Part shown: positions 50,070 through 60,500 of the stretch, one piece after another | How positions within the stretch are numbered: position 1 is the stretch's first letter | How the letters are laid out: every line of letters begins with the position of its first letter | Source of the DNA: Chrysophaeum taylorii | Lineage: Eukaryota; Sar; Pelagophyceae; Pelagomonadales; Pelagomonadaceae | Reading direction: 5' to 3' | Length of the DNA: 64,000 nucleotides | NCBI GenBank assembly: GCA_029834535.1 | Contig: JAQMWT010000122.1 | Span: 1 to 64,000, forward strand | Translations under genes and position numbers: made by a program | Notes under the pieces: model-generated | Seen by the model: only the letters and a program-made list of their open reading frames with translations | Database searches by the model: none | Told to the model about the DNA's origin: nothing

Positions 50070-50960
50070 TTAGTTTTTACGCCAGAAGAGGTTGTCGCAC
50101 TGCCCTTCGGAGCTCAAAAAGAATGGATCGAACATGCCCGCTTTGATGTTATCGACCTGGCTGCACCACCACTCTTTCACGGGGGCGTTGAAGAGATGAC
50201 TAATCCCGTACGTGTCGCTGGTGCTCATGGGGGAGCAGGCGACGACCTGCTTCATCCACGCTTTGCAAAATGGGTTCTTGCCGTCGTCGCACGACGAGCA
50301 GAAGGCGTGCTGAGCGCAGATGTCTTCCCAGCCTTGGCTCAGGTCCTCCAATGTCGGCCCACCCTCGGTGATGGCGGAGGGTTCTGTTTTTGAGGCCGCA
50401 AACTTGGGCGGTTGAGCCACGAAGGATCCGTCGCAGAATTCGTCGGAGCGTGCGAGGGCTTGAAAGTTGCATAAACCAAACCAGGAGTTGCCGGTGTGCA
50501 TCCTCCCGTCAGACGAAGGTCCGTAGTTGACGGGGATCGGGTTCTGCGACGAGAAGGCTGCGCTTGGGCCACAGGTCTTCTCGACTATGTCTCCATACTT
50601 CTCCCGTGTCCAGAAGTACAGAAAACTGGGTTCGAGCCGCGCACACGACGAGTAGTCCAAAGATTGGTCAAAGGCCGCGCACACCTCACCATTGATGTCC
50701 ATTTTGTACAGGCCCGCCAGCGTGTTCATCTCACTAACCTCCGCATTCAAGCTTGGCAACACCCTCTCGTTCGGGGTTGGAAGTTCTGCCTTGTCGTGGA
50801 ACCCCGCAATGCCGAGGGCCCCTGAGCCGGCGAGCAAGCTGACAAGGACGACGACGACGACGCCCCCAAAGATCCGTCGGCGCTGAAGATCCCATGAGCT
50901 CCGCGCCGCGCTTTCGTCGAGCGACGCGTCCCCGGCCTCGTCGACCACGGACCCATACAT
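50070..50960 (-). CDS. Type II membrane protein with cysteine-rich extracellular domain, unidentified
   Basis: The ATG at 50960 gives 296 aa (MYGSVVDEAGDASLDESAAR). A short cytoplasmic stretch of about 30 residues ends in RRR, followed by one transmembrane helix (IFGGVVVVVLVSLLAGSGAL). The rest is luminal or extracellular, with about 15 cysteines and many aromatic residues. Readable landmarks are SCARLEPSFLYFWTREKYGD, NSWFGLCNFQALARSDEFCD, AFCSSCDDGKNPFCKAWMKQ and KEWWCSQVDNIKAGMF. The order Arg patch then helix favours a type II orientation. I do not recognise the family. Open frame continues 12 codons upstream without an ATG, so an extra first exon is possible. Confidence 0.65.
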   Translation of the reverse strand: MYGSVVDEAGDASLDESAARSSWDLQRRRIFGGVVVVVLVSLLAGSGALGIAGFHDKAELPTPNERVLPSLNAEVSEMNTLAGLYKMDINGEVCAAFDQSLDYSSCARLEPSFLYFWTREKYGDIVEKTCGPSAAFSSQNPIPVNYGPSSDGRMHTGNSWFGLCNFQALARSDEFCDGSFVAQPPKFAASKTEPSAITEGGPTLEDLSQGWEDICAQHAFCSSCDDGKNPFCKAWMKQVVACSPMSTSDTYGISHLFNAPVKEWWCSQVDNIKAGMFDPFFLSSEGQCDNLFWRKN

Positions 50961-51741
50961 TTTGTAGATGACGCCACGGATCCCTATTTGACGCAAGAGT
51001 AGGAAAACAACACGAATGCTGTTGTAATAATAACCCTCGTTTTTGCTTTTCGAGTGCCTGAATTTGAACCGAACCCTCGTAAAAGCCCCTCAACGCCCCG
51101 TACCCCATCTCCTCCCTCCCCCTTACCAGTCGACACTTCTTCTACGTATCTTCGTATCTTAAAGAACTCTCACTCCCGCCTTCCAGGCATCCCTCTTGTC
51201 TCCACACGTAACACAACCCAATGTCACTCAACGTCCGTGCACGCCCTCTTACCAGTCGACCTCAAAAAGCCCTCGTGAAACTCCTTTGCGGCCCGATGTG
51301 GCAGGCAACAAACCAGCCCGTTCACAAGTTTGTTTGCCGAAGGAATAACCCACGGCGTCGTACCAAGTGACGCGCGGCGTCCTCGGCACAATCGACGCGG
51401 GGACGGTGAGGGAATTTAGAGCGTGGTCACTCGCAAGGAGCAGCAACGGCCTTCGTCGTTCAAATACACGAATAGAACGCTGTGCGTGCATCGGAAGGGA
51501 GGTCTTCTTGAGCCCCCTCGAGAACGGCCCCAAAAAAAAAAGGCGGCCTCTCCGAGTTCGTTCGTTCGTTCGTTCGTTCGATCGTTCGCTAAACACGACA
51601 TACAATTGCGCATAGCGGTTCATCCATTAGAGAGAGATATCACGGATGATGATGGCTCGATTTCGGCGAGCTCGCGGAGGAACAACAAACACACGAGGGG
51701 GAAAGTACTCGTCATTGGGGGAGAAGCACAACAACACACAG
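50961..51741. other. Intergenic with (GTTC)n microsatellite
   Basis: A (GTTC)n tract lies at about 51560-51587. A short repeat, TTACCAGTCGAC, occurs at 51124 and 51250. The stretch has no recognised gene; open frames on both strands around 51250-51620 are compositionally poor. Confidence 0.45.
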
Positions 51742-52194
51742 CTAGACAGAGGCAAGTCGGGCGTTGACCCGGTCGATGTGTTCGTCAACCGTCGCGTGAA
51801 GCTGACGAAGGTCGACGATGTATTTGGTAAGCGCTCGCAACTCGGCCGTGTCGCCGCTGCAGGCGTTGTGGACGGGTTCGGCAAGAAGTGCGGGGTCGTT
51901 ATAGTCGCGGAGACCAATCTCGCAGTCTTCGTCATAGAAGCCGAGTTGCTTTCCGATGAGGTTGGCGTGCTCGATGAGGTGGGCCTTGATGAGGTGGAGT
52001 TCGTCGAGCTCGCAGCTCTCCATGGCGCAGAGCTCGGTCGCGCGATGAAGGAGATCAAGCGTTGCGAGGGGTGATCCCTCCAGCGCGACGTCGGCCATCG
52101 CGCATCGGGTGTTATGGGAGGCGTGAAACGAGGTCACAAAGCCGTCGGCGTTGGGCGCAAGGAGCACTAGGAAGAGCAGGGCGACGGTCATCAT
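51742..52194 (-). CDS. Small protein with signal peptide and plastid-type Phe motif, unidentified
   Basis: A single exon of 150 aa from the ATG at 52194. The N-terminus MMTVALLFLVLLAPNADGFV is a signal peptide whose predicted cleavage falls before a Phe (ADG|FV). A Phe at +1 is the hallmark of heterokont plastid presequences (ASAFAP motif), although secretion is possible. The mature part is mostly helical and has five Cys, with AMESCELDELHLIKAHLIEH and ALTKYIVDLRQLHATVDEHI as the main amphipathic helices. No known domain is recognised. It is transcribed divergently from PRP17, with 116 bp between starts. Confidence 0.65.
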   Translation of the reverse strand: MMTVALLFLVLLAPNADGFVTSFHASHNTRCAMADVALEGSPLATLDLLHRATELCAMESCELDELHLIKAHLIEHANLIGKQLGFYDEDCEIGLRDYNDPALLAEPVHNACSGDTAELRALTKYIVDLRQLHATVDEHIDRVNARLASV

Positions 52195-52310
52195 TTTTTT
52201 GTTCGCGCGAACAATAGTAGTGACACACACGGTGCTATAGTGACACGAATCAAGGCAATGTCAACCCTGATGCTGACACATACAATCCAGGTCCGTTGGG
52301 AAGAAGTGGG
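52195..52310. promoter_or_regulatory. Shared divergent promoter, 116 bp
   Basis: Lies between the starts of the small Phe-motif protein (minus) and PRP17 (plus). It includes a T-run next to the minus-strand start. An ACAATCCAG|GT acceptor-like site sits 20 bp before the PRP17 ATG. Confidence 0.5.
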
Positions 52311-54032
52311 ATGGCTTGTTCGTCGTTGGTCGCAGACTATGGGAGCGAGGAGGAGGCGGAGTTCGAAGCGCCGACTACGGTGCTCGCGCGGGTCGTGGAT
52401 ACGTCGCCCGAGGTTGTGGGCCTCGTATCTGGGCGGCCCGAGGAGGTGGCGGTGGGGACGATGGTGCGGAACCTGCCGGCGGCGGCCGTCCGTGCGCCCG
52501 TGTTGGGCCCGGCGCACCCGCACCGGCGCGGCGGGGTGGGGTCGGCCGAGGTCGCGGCTATCGAGGAGTGGAGCTTCCACGAGCAGTACCACACGTTCCA
52601 GAGCTACGGGTACGCGCTTTCGGCGAGCGGGGGCACGGAGGTGGTCGGAACGGAGGAGGGGCTTTCGCGCGCGGTCGAGGCGGGGGAAGCGACGATCACG
52701 ACGATGTCGCCCCCCAGGAAACCAAAGCGTCGGCGACCGGTGGTGGAGGAGGACGTGGGCGAGGAGAGCGTGCACGGAGTGTGGGCGCCAGAGGCTCTGG
52801 CGCCGGAGGGGCCGAGCGAGTCGCGTCGCGCGGAGATCGCCGAGGCGCTCGCGTCCGAGCGCGCCAAGAGCAGCCGGCGCGAGTACGACCAGAACGAGGA
52901 CTTCGACCGTCGCGACGAACGGAAGTTGAGTCACTTGTTGCCGCCGCGGCACGACCGCAACACGCGAGCGGTCGTCGCCCGGAGCGAGTTCCACGGCGAC
53001 CGGGAGGTCGATTACCAGGGACGGTCGTGGTTCGAAGCGCCGCCGGGCCTCAGGCACCGCGTCGGCGACGAGCACGACTGCTTTATTCCCAAAAAGTGCA
53101 TCCACACCTTTACGGGGCACTCGAAGGGGGTCCAGGCGGTGCGTCTCCTGCCCGGCACGGGCCACCTCGCGCTCTCGGCGTCGATGGACGGGACGTGCAA
53201 GATCTGGGACCTCTACGGCGACCGGCGCGCTCGCAGGACCTACTCCGGCCACGCCGAGGCCGTGCGCGACGCCAACTTCTCGCGCGATGGCTCCCGCTTT
53301 GCCTCGACAGGATTCGACCGCTTCGTCCGCGTCTGGGATACCGAGACGGGCGCCTGCCTCAACACGCTCGCGCCTAACCGCAAGATGTGCTTCTGCGTCG
53401 ACTTTTACCCGCGCGACGACCACGTCCTCCTCGCGGGTGCCTCGGACAACCGCATCTACCAGTGGGATCTCCGCGCCGCCGTGCACGACGACGACGACAA
53501 AGGAGGCGGCGACGCGAAGATCGTCCAGGAGTACAACCACCATCTCCAGCCGGTCAACTCGGTGACCTTCATCGACGACGACGCCCGATTCGTGTCGACA
53601 TCGGACGACAAAAAAATATTCATCTGGGAGTACAACATTCCGGTGCCAATGAAGTACATATCCGAACCGCACATGAACGCCGTGCCCGTCGTCGAGGTCC
53701 ATCCGTCGACGCAATTCTGGTGCGGCCAGTCCCTCGACAACCAGATCGTCACCTACCAAGCGCGCGACAAGATGAAGCAGCTCCGGAAGAAAAATTTTCG
53801 GGGTCACCTCTGCTCGGGCTACGCGATCGGTCTCGCTTTCTCGCCGAACGGCCGCTTCCTCGCCTCGGGCGACGCCGAAGGCCGCGTCTTCGTCTGGGAC
53901 TTTAAGTCCACCCGCTCGCTCCGCAAGTGGCACGCCCACGACGCCGCCTGCGTCGGGGTCCAGTGGCACCCCATCGAGCCCTCCTGGCTCGTGACCTGCG
54001 GTTGGGACGGTCTCATCAAGCTCTGGGACTAA
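52311..54032 (+). CDS. CDC40: Pre-mRNA-processing factor 17 (PRP17/CDC40), spliceosomal WD40 protein
   Basis: A single exon of 573 aa, starting MACSSLVADYGSEEEAEFEA. The protein acts in the second step of splicing within the spliceosome. The N-terminal region contains the family block EEWSFHEQYHTFQSYGYALS, and an Arg-rich helix follows (RREYDQNEDFDRRDERKLSH). The linker YQGRSWFEAPPGLRH leads to seven WD repeats from about residue 263: KKCIHTFTGHSKGVQAVRLL, ALSASMDGTCKIWDLYGDRR, FASTGFDRFVRVWDTETGAC and KKIFIWEYNIPVPMKYISEP. The IPVPMKYI run is distinctive of PRP17. The last repeat ends GWDGLIKLWD and then stop. Length fits the family (about 500-580 aa). It converges with the CCDC90-like gene 23 bp away. 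Confidence 0.92.
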   Translation: MACSSLVADYGSEEEAEFEAPTTVLARVVDTSPEVVGLVSGRPEEVAVGTMVRNLPAAAVRAPVLGPAHPHRRGGVGSAEVAAIEEWSFHEQYHTFQSYGYALSASGGTEVVGTEEGLSRAVEAGEATITTMSPPRKPKRRRPVVEEDVGEESVHGVWAPEALAPEGPSESRRAEIAEALASERAKSSRREYDQNEDFDRRDERKLSHLLPPRHDRNTRAVVARSEFHGDREVDYQGRSWFEAPPGLRHRVGDEHDCFIPKKCIHTFTGHSKGVQAVRLLPGTGHLALSASMDGTCKIWDLYGDRRARRTYSGHAEAVRDANFSRDGSRFASTGFDRFVRVWDTETGACLNTLAPNRKMCFCVDFYPRDDHVLLAGASDNRIYQWDLRAAVHDDDDKGGGDAKIVQEYNHHLQPVNSVTFIDDDARFVSTSDDKKIFIWEYNIPVPMKYISEPHMNAVPVVEVHPSTQFWCGQSLDNQIVTYQARDKMKQLRKKNFRGHLCSGYAIGLAFSPNGRFLASGDAEGRVFVWDFKSTRSLRKWHAHDAACVGVQWHPIEPSWLVTCGWDGLIKLWD

Positions 54033-54055
54033 CGTATACTTCTTATTATAAGACT

Positions 54056-54577
54056 TCAAACGATGAGGCGCGCCACGGCGAGGCTGATGGTGGCCAGCGA
54101 CACGATCCCGCCCACGATCCCACCGAACACGTACCGCAGGATCCTCGTCTCGAGGTGTGCTTGAGCCGTCATCACGCTCTCTATGCGTCGGTCGTCGTCC
54201 GTCTCCTTCTTGAGCACGGCCTTTTCGAGATTGGTGAGTTGGCCGATGAGGTCGACGTAATTCTGTCTTTCTTCGGTCCGGAGCTCGGCCCGGAGGTTCC
54301 GCACGTCGCGCTCGAGGATCTCGCGTAGGTGTCGCTGCGACACGTCGAACTTGAGCGTCGAGTTGAAGACGCGTTCGTTCAGCTCGGCACGCAGGCCCTG
54401 GACGTCGGCCGAACTCGCCACAAGCTCGCGCTGCCGACTGTTCGTTTCCTCGATGAGCATCGACAGCGCTCGAATCAAAGCCTCGGATTGCCGGCGAGTC
54501 AACGACGCGTTCTCGAGGACGTTCAACGCGTCCATGCTCGTCTTGAGCTCCGACGCCGGCCCACTGCCCTTCAAACC

Positions 54578-54609
<32 letters not shown>

Positions 54610-54661
54610 TCACTTTTGTCGTCATCCCGCGCGCGACGCCCGCGTGAACTCGACGCCACAT
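54056..54661 (-). CDS. CCDC90/FMP32/MCUR1-family (DUF1640) mitochondrial coiled-coil protein
   Basis: The ATG at 54661 gives 201 aa, starting MWRRVHAGVARGMTTKV. This basic N-terminus is a plausible mitochondrial presequence, followed by poly-Ser. The family core is ASLTRRQSEALIRALSMLIE, then a coiled coil with ERVFNSTLKFDVSQRHLREI, LRAELRTEERQNYVDLIGQL and MTAQAHLETRILRYVFG. One C-terminal transmembrane helix follows (VGGIVSLATISLAVARLIV). The order helix-pair, coiled coil, C-terminal TM is that of CCDC90B/FMP32/MCUR1, inner-membrane proteins linked to calcium uniporter and cytochrome oxidase assembly. The Asp-to-Ser CGT repeats in the DNA encode the Ser run. Confidence 0.75.
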
Positions 54662-54734
54662 CTGAAGACCGACACGCTTGCACGTAATCAGAAAAATGAC
54701 CTCTCGAGGAGTAACCACGACCTAATAATATTGT

Positions 54735-56381
54735 TCACGCAGGGTCAAAGGTGGTGTGGACATTCCACGGCCAGAGCTCGGCGATCTTTGTGGACCAGAT
54801 CGGCCCGGCTCCAAAGTCGTGGGCGTCAAAGACGAGGAGTTCCGTGCTGTTGGTGGCCACGTTGTGCAGGAGCGACAAAACCCAGCCGTCGTCCTCTTGG
54901 TCTGCGCGCGGCACGAAGAGGGGTTCGCTCGTGACGCAGTCCTCCGCCGAATCTGGGGGGATCCAGAGCGTGGTCTCTTGTGTCTCGAGGTCGAATTTTG
55001 AAAGCGCGTTAAAGGGGAACCAGCCCTCGGGCCTGACCCCAGAAGCGCCGTACACGTACCGGCACTCGTCGACGTCGCGAAAAAACGTGGGCATGTCCGT
55101 GGGGATGTCGGAGAGCTTCTTCAGCGCGGTCTGTCGTGTCTCGAGATCGACGTCGACGCGGTAGAGCTTGGGACCGCCGTTGGCTTCGCTCCAGGGAATC
55201 GGGTCGAAGGTCTGGCGCCTGACGTCGAAGCCCATCTCGCCCCCAAACTCGTAGCGGTCGAACATGAGGACGTGCGCGGTGAGTCGGCCGTCCGAGACCC
55301 ACGTGGGCCCGACGTGAAAGATCGAGCCGAACTGGCCGAGGTCGGCCGTCGTGGGCTCTCTCGAGCCGTCTCGAGGGATCAGCAGGAGCTTTGCCGTCGC
55401 GCTCGGGTCGAACCCAAAGAGGTCGGTTGCCGGAATGCGGCCAAGGGCGAAGTTGCCAATCCGCGACACGTCGAAGATGCCGTTCGTGAAGGGGACGACG
55501 TAGTAGTCCTCGGTGAGTGCCCAATCGTGGAACACGAAGAAGGGCGCGTCGTGCTCGACGCGAGACACCTCGCGGCCCGCCTCGTCGAATTCCCAGAACA
55601 CGACGCGCGTCTGGTCGTCGAAAACCTTGAACTCGGTCGCGGCCGCAACCATCGTGCCGCGGCGATGGTCTACCCTCGTGTGCGCGAGCATCCCTCGCTC
55701 GTCGAGGGATCCAAAGAGGGTCTCGACCCCGACGGTCTCGAGGTTCTCCGTGTCCATCGCGTAAAACGGCGCGTTGTCGGTCATGGCGAGAAGCTTGTCG
55801 CCCCACTTGCGAACGGCGAGCTGCGCGACCGACCGCGTCGACGGCGACAAAGCGTTGAGCACGAAGCCCGGAAACGTAAAGTCGGCCACGTTGCTCATCG
55901 CGCCGCGAAATAGCGGCCGCCGCGCCCAGCTCTCGAGTTTCTGGACGGCCGTCTCGACGTATCGCGACTGTATGCTGACCACACCCCTTTCGAACCGGAT
56001 CGCCTTGATAAACCCGTGTGCCTCGAACGGGTGCACGAGCCGGTCTCCAATCCGGCATGACCCCAGCCCGTTCACAAACCAAGTTCCGCTCAGACCTTCA
56101 GGCGCCGACTCCGACACAACCACGGGCTCGCGGAATATCGTCGGGGACGACACGGCGATCCGCTCCCACACGTCCTTCGCACGCGCCTCCCGCGCAACCA
56201 CTGCCTCTCGTGCTGCTGCCTTCGCCGCGCTCGATTCTGCGCCAAAGACCGCGCTGCCTTCTTTGGTTCCTATCGATGCTTTGACTGGGATTAATCCCCT
56301 TGGACCCCACGAACGACGAACCACCACGGGGCGCTGCTGCCATGCGACGCCGATCCACGACACCACCGCAAATAAAAGCAT
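54735..56381 (-). CDS. Carotenoid cleavage dioxygenase (RPE65/CCD family)
   Basis: A single exon of 548 aa. The N-terminus MLLFAVVSWIGVAWQQRPVV is a hydrophobic signal, consistent with plastid or ER targeting. The beta-propeller shows GTWFVNGLG and HPFEAHGFIKAIRFERGVVS. The four expected iron-binding histidines are in MLAHTRVDHRRG, FFVFHDWALTEDYY, GSIFHVGPTW and the C-terminal WNVHTTFDPA. Family blocks also include CRYVYGASGV and the SEPLFVPRADQEDDGWVLSL stretch (typical EPxFVPRPxxxxEDDGxxL). The substrate could be a carotenoid or apocarotenoid; stilbene and other aromatic alkenes are possible too. The presence of all four His suggests an active enzyme. Confidence 0.87.
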   Translation of the reverse strand: MLLFAVVSWIGVAWQQRPVVVRRSWGPRGLIPVKASIGTKEGSAVFGAESSAAKAAAREAVVAREARAKDVWERIAVSSPTIFREPVVVSESAPEGLSGTWFVNGLGSCRIGDRLVHPFEAHGFIKAIRFERGVVSIQSRYVETAVQKLESWARRPLFRGAMSNVADFTFPGFVLNALSPSTRSVAQLAVRKWGDKLLAMTDNAPFYAMDTENLETVGVETLFGSLDERGMLAHTRVDHRRGTMVAAATEFKVFDDQTRVVFWEFDEAGREVSRVEHDAPFFVFHDWALTEDYYVVPFTNGIFDVSRIGNFALGRIPATDLFGFDPSATAKLLLIPRDGSREPTTADLGQFGSIFHVGPTWVSDGRLTAHVLMFDRYEFGGEMGFDVRRQTFDPIPWSEANGGPKLYRVDVDLETRQTALKKLSDIPTDMPTFFRDVDECRYVYGASGVRPEGWFPFNALSKFDLETQETTLWIPPDSAEDCVTSEPLFVPRADQEDDGWVLSLLHNVATNSTELLVFDAHDFGAGPIWSTKIAELWPWNVHTTFDPA

Positions 56382-57529
56382 CTTGCACTTTCTTCCTCGA
56401 GACCAAAATCAAAAAAAAAAAAGTAAACAACCTTCTTTTATGTGCGTCACATTCCTACAACAACCGAAATAAATATTGCCTTCAACTAGGATTATTCCCG
56501 ACTTTCATTATATTTCGCTGCCACACGGCGATTAATAATAATAAACCTATCAGATTCTATCACCCGACGAAAAAAAAAAAAAAAAAAACATCTGGAATCT
56601 ATAAAAGAGCTGCATGAGTATGTATATGTTATTATCCTGTTGATCAAATCAACAGCTGTATACAAATCCTTTCGTTGAAAAACAACTAGCATTCATTCTC
56701 GAAGAGAGGGTGTAATAATAACACTCCCAGAGGCTCTGAGAACCAGAATGGATATGATCGCACACGAATGAAGAGAAACACAAAAGAAGAGAAGGCCAAA
56801 GACGACCGACCGACCGACCGACCGACCGCAAAGGAAGGCGATGGAGCAAAATCGAAAATAGCAGAGCAAAATGGTAATGTTCAGCCCCGAACACCATCAG
56901 ATTCTGCACAAAGAACCCGAGGCAAGCTGCGGCACAACCAACCAACCAATCACAAACAGCAGGGTGGTGTAGTGCGCGCTTGACCTTTCCTTCTTCTTCG
57001 AGCCTTGTAGAGGGGAGAAGTACTGGGCGGGTACCTTATTCTCCATCCAAAGGGGATGGGTAGCTCAACAAACGGCACCGGCCGTTTTGTGCTTATTTGT
57101 GGTCAACCGGAACACCCGCCCGGCACTTCCAGTAAGTACTCAGGGTGCAACCAAAACCCCCCACGTCCGTCGTTTTGCCTTTATGAAATCACTAGAATGC
57201 ACGACCACCATCAGATTTCTGCGCGGGGGCTCGCTCGCTCGCTGGCATCATCCAGACGCCCTCAGGCTTTTTTTTTTTTGGGCGAAAGTGACCACGCGAG
57301 AGGGGCCGTTCTGGAATTCGAAGTGGAGGAGGTACGAGACGTCGGTGTGGAGTGCACACCATGAAGATGCACGCAGAGTCCTCACTTTGCGCGCGCGCAG
57401 CCACGAGTCACAAAAACGGTACTCGGAATGATTGAACACGGCCGCGAACAAGGAGCTAGACCGTGAAACCTCGTCACTCAATGGTGGCGTTGTGCGCACT
57501 CAACTCCGAACGCACAGCACTGTACCTGA
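56382..57529. other. Intergenic, AT-rich, poly-A and (GACC)n tracts
   Basis: A-runs lie at 56410-56420 and 56571-56589, and a (GACC)n tract at 56798-56827. A CTCGCTCGCTCGCT run is at 57229-57242 and a T-run at 57269-57279. The region is noticeably AT-richer than the coding flanks. It holds the promoter of the carotenoid oxygenase gene and the 3' flank of the synergin-like gene. No gene was recognised. Confidence 0.5.
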
Positions 57530-60500
57530 TCACGACCAGAAGTCGTCCGTGCTTCGGCCCGTCGAGTCCGAGACTTGGAGCGGGAGGACGAGCGCCTTGG
57601 AAAGCAGGAACGAATAGTCGGGAAGACTATCAATGAGGCTATTGAGTTTTGCCTTGATCTCAAGTTTCGCTCTGCTATTCGAAGGGGATGCCGCCGCCGC
57701 CGTCGTCGTCTGGCTTCCAGACAGACCACCACCCGACGCGAGATTGTTGACGCCGAGGCTGGCGAGGATCTGGTTTTCTAGGTTGAGGCCTTTCCCGTCC
57801 GAAAGCTTGTCGCTGATGCCGTCGAGCATTGGCGGCGGCGAGAGGTCGCGAGAGACGCCGTCAAATACGGGAGATGATGACTCTCGCGAGAGGCCGAGCA
57901 TGGCTGCCTCGCTCCTGCTAGAGGCGGTTCGCGCCGGAGCCTCCGCCGACGAGATGGCATCGAGAAAATCCCAGGTCGCGTCGTCGGGCGACGCCGCCGC
58001 CGCCGCCGTCGCAGCCGCGACTGCCGACGCGGCGAAGTCGTCGTCGGCGACTTGGACGCCGGCGCTCGACTCCGATAAGAACGCGGAGAGATCGTTGATC
58101 GGGACGGCGGCGGCCGGCGGAGGTTGGGGTTCGGCGAGCGCATCAGACGGCGACGACGGTCGGGTGTCGGCGCGATCGAGTCTCGGGGCCGCCGCCGCCG
58201 CCGAGAGGTCGCGCGCGGGTCGCTGACGGTCTGCTTCTTCCTCTTTGGCTGGACTCAACTTGAGCGCGTCGAGCACGGCCGTCGACAGTTCGAGCGACGG
58301 ATTTTGGTGAGCGTAGGCGGCGGCTCCCGTGGCAGCGAGGAGCAACGAAAGTCTCTCGTCGCATACGGTTGTCAAGTACTCATCATTCTTTGCCGAGGGT
58401 GGCGTTTCGCTCGCTACAAAGCCGAACGCAGTTCTGAACTCGGCACGCGCCCGTTCGTAAACTTCGAGGTCGTCCGCGAGAACTTCCTTTAGTATATCTT
58501 CGGTCGCGACTCCGGCGACGCGAGACGACGGGTTTTCAAAATCGCCGAATCCGTCTTCGTCGCGAGTCTGGCCACTCGGTTCTTCTTCTGATGGTTGATC
58601 AAAGTCGGCGAAGCTATCACCCTTGGTCGACGTCTCCAAGTCACCAAAGTCTGCCGCCGGGGCGTCGTCGAAATCACCAAAGTCGTCATCGTCGTCGTTG
58701 GCGGCGGCGGCGGAAAGCTGCTCGGCCGGCGCCCCGTCAAAGTCGCCGAACTCAGCGGAAGTACCCGTCTTCCCAACATCCGGCTGGTCGGCCTCACCAA
58801 AGTCTGCTCCAAATTCAGAAGCCGCCGCGGGCCCTGGCGACGCCTCTGCCGTCGCGGTTTTTCCACCAAAGTCGGGCGTCTCTCTCTCGCCGCCCGCGGC
58901 CTCTCGGAAAAGGTCAGCCGCGGGTTCGACAGTGGAGAAGTCACCAAAGTCGTCTGATGGATCTACTATTCGCGGCTCGACCCCACCGAAATCACCAAAG
59001 TCGGCATCAGAAGCTGGCTTACGTTCGCCTCGCCCGGACACCTCGGTCGGTTTCTCGGAGAAACCACCGCGGCCAACGTCATCAACTGGTGGCTGCTCCG
59101 AAAAATCTCCGAAATCACCAAAGTCGGCACCAAAGTCGGCGGCTGGCTTGCCAGAGAGATTTCCCATAGTCTCCTCGGGTTCTTGGGAAAAATCACCAAA
59201 GCCATCATCATCAGCCGGCGACTCCTCGCCCCCAGCCGCTCGATAATCAACCCTTCCGAAATCATCATCATCATCATCATCATCCAAGTCGGCGGCATCG
59301 GCGGCTAGCTTGCCATGGCGACGCTTCGCACCACCAAACGCATTATCATGAGCTGGTGCCTCCGATGCTGGAAAATCATCCAATTCAGCCGTTTTCATCC
59401 GAGAAAGCTCGCCAAACGCTCGCCTGGGCTCTTCCAAGTCACCACCAAAGCCATCGTCATTAGCTGGTGGCTGTGCTGCTGGCTCCGCTTTTCCAAATTC
59501 ATCCAGGTCTTCTTCTTCTTCTTCTTCTTCCGTTGGCGGCTTACTAGAGGGCTCACCAGCAGCAACCTCCTCGTCCACCAAGTCACCAAACGCGTCAACC
59601 CGCTCGACGCCGCCGCCGCCGCCGCCGCCGCCGAAATCTCCAAAGCTCGCATCAGATTCGACGAGATTATTATCAGTAGCATCCTTTGGCAGCCGCTCCT
59701 CGGCAAAGTCACGAAATGAATCAAGGGGTGGCTGCTCCGAAAAATCTCCGAAATCACCAAAGTCAGCATCGGCAGCTTGCTCGCTAGAGGGCTCACCAAC
59801 GGCTGGCGCAATACTCTCGTCCGCCAAGTCATCACGAGCTACTGGTGGCTCCCCTGTTGGCTCGATAAAACCCGATGTCGTGGCCGACGGCTTGCTACTA
59901 CTTGAGGACTTTTCAGGGTGCTGCTCGGGCTCATCCGCCACGTCACCAAAGGTGACTTCTGATGGCGACTCGGCGACCGCTCCAAAGTCACCAAAGGACG
60001 AATCGGGTTGGCCGAGCTCACTCGAGGGATCACCTCGATTGGGGTCCTCCGCTCCCGCGCCAAACGCATCTTGCTGCTGCTCAGCACTTCCAAAATCACC
60101 AAAGTCAGCGAAAGCAGCTTCTTCGGGAATACGACGAGATGGCTGCTGCTCTCCAGCAGCCTCCCGAGTCGGTTCGTCTCCAAAACCACCAAAGCCATCA
60201 TCATCACCGTAAGTTCGTGATTCCTCGGCGGCACTTGGTTGTTTCCCTTCTCCGGAATAATCACCAAGCTCGCCATAATTGAGTTGGGCAAGATTCCTCT
60301 CTTTAGTAGAAACCTCCGCAAAGTCACCACCACCACCAAAGAAGCCATCATCAGTTCGCGGCTCGGCTGCCCGCTCGTTCTCTCCAAAATCATTACCCCA
60401 GTCGGACGATGGCTTGCTTGAGGACTCACCACCAACAGCTTGATCGGGATCCTCTGCGAGGTCACCAAACGGGTCATCGGGTGGCTGCTCGACCCTACCA

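Noticed and set aside
52191-54683. 830-codon minus-strand open frame opposite PRP17
   Set aside because: It is Arg/Asp/Val-rich shadow sequence created by the GC-rich codon bias of PRP17, which has clear WD repeats on the plus strand.
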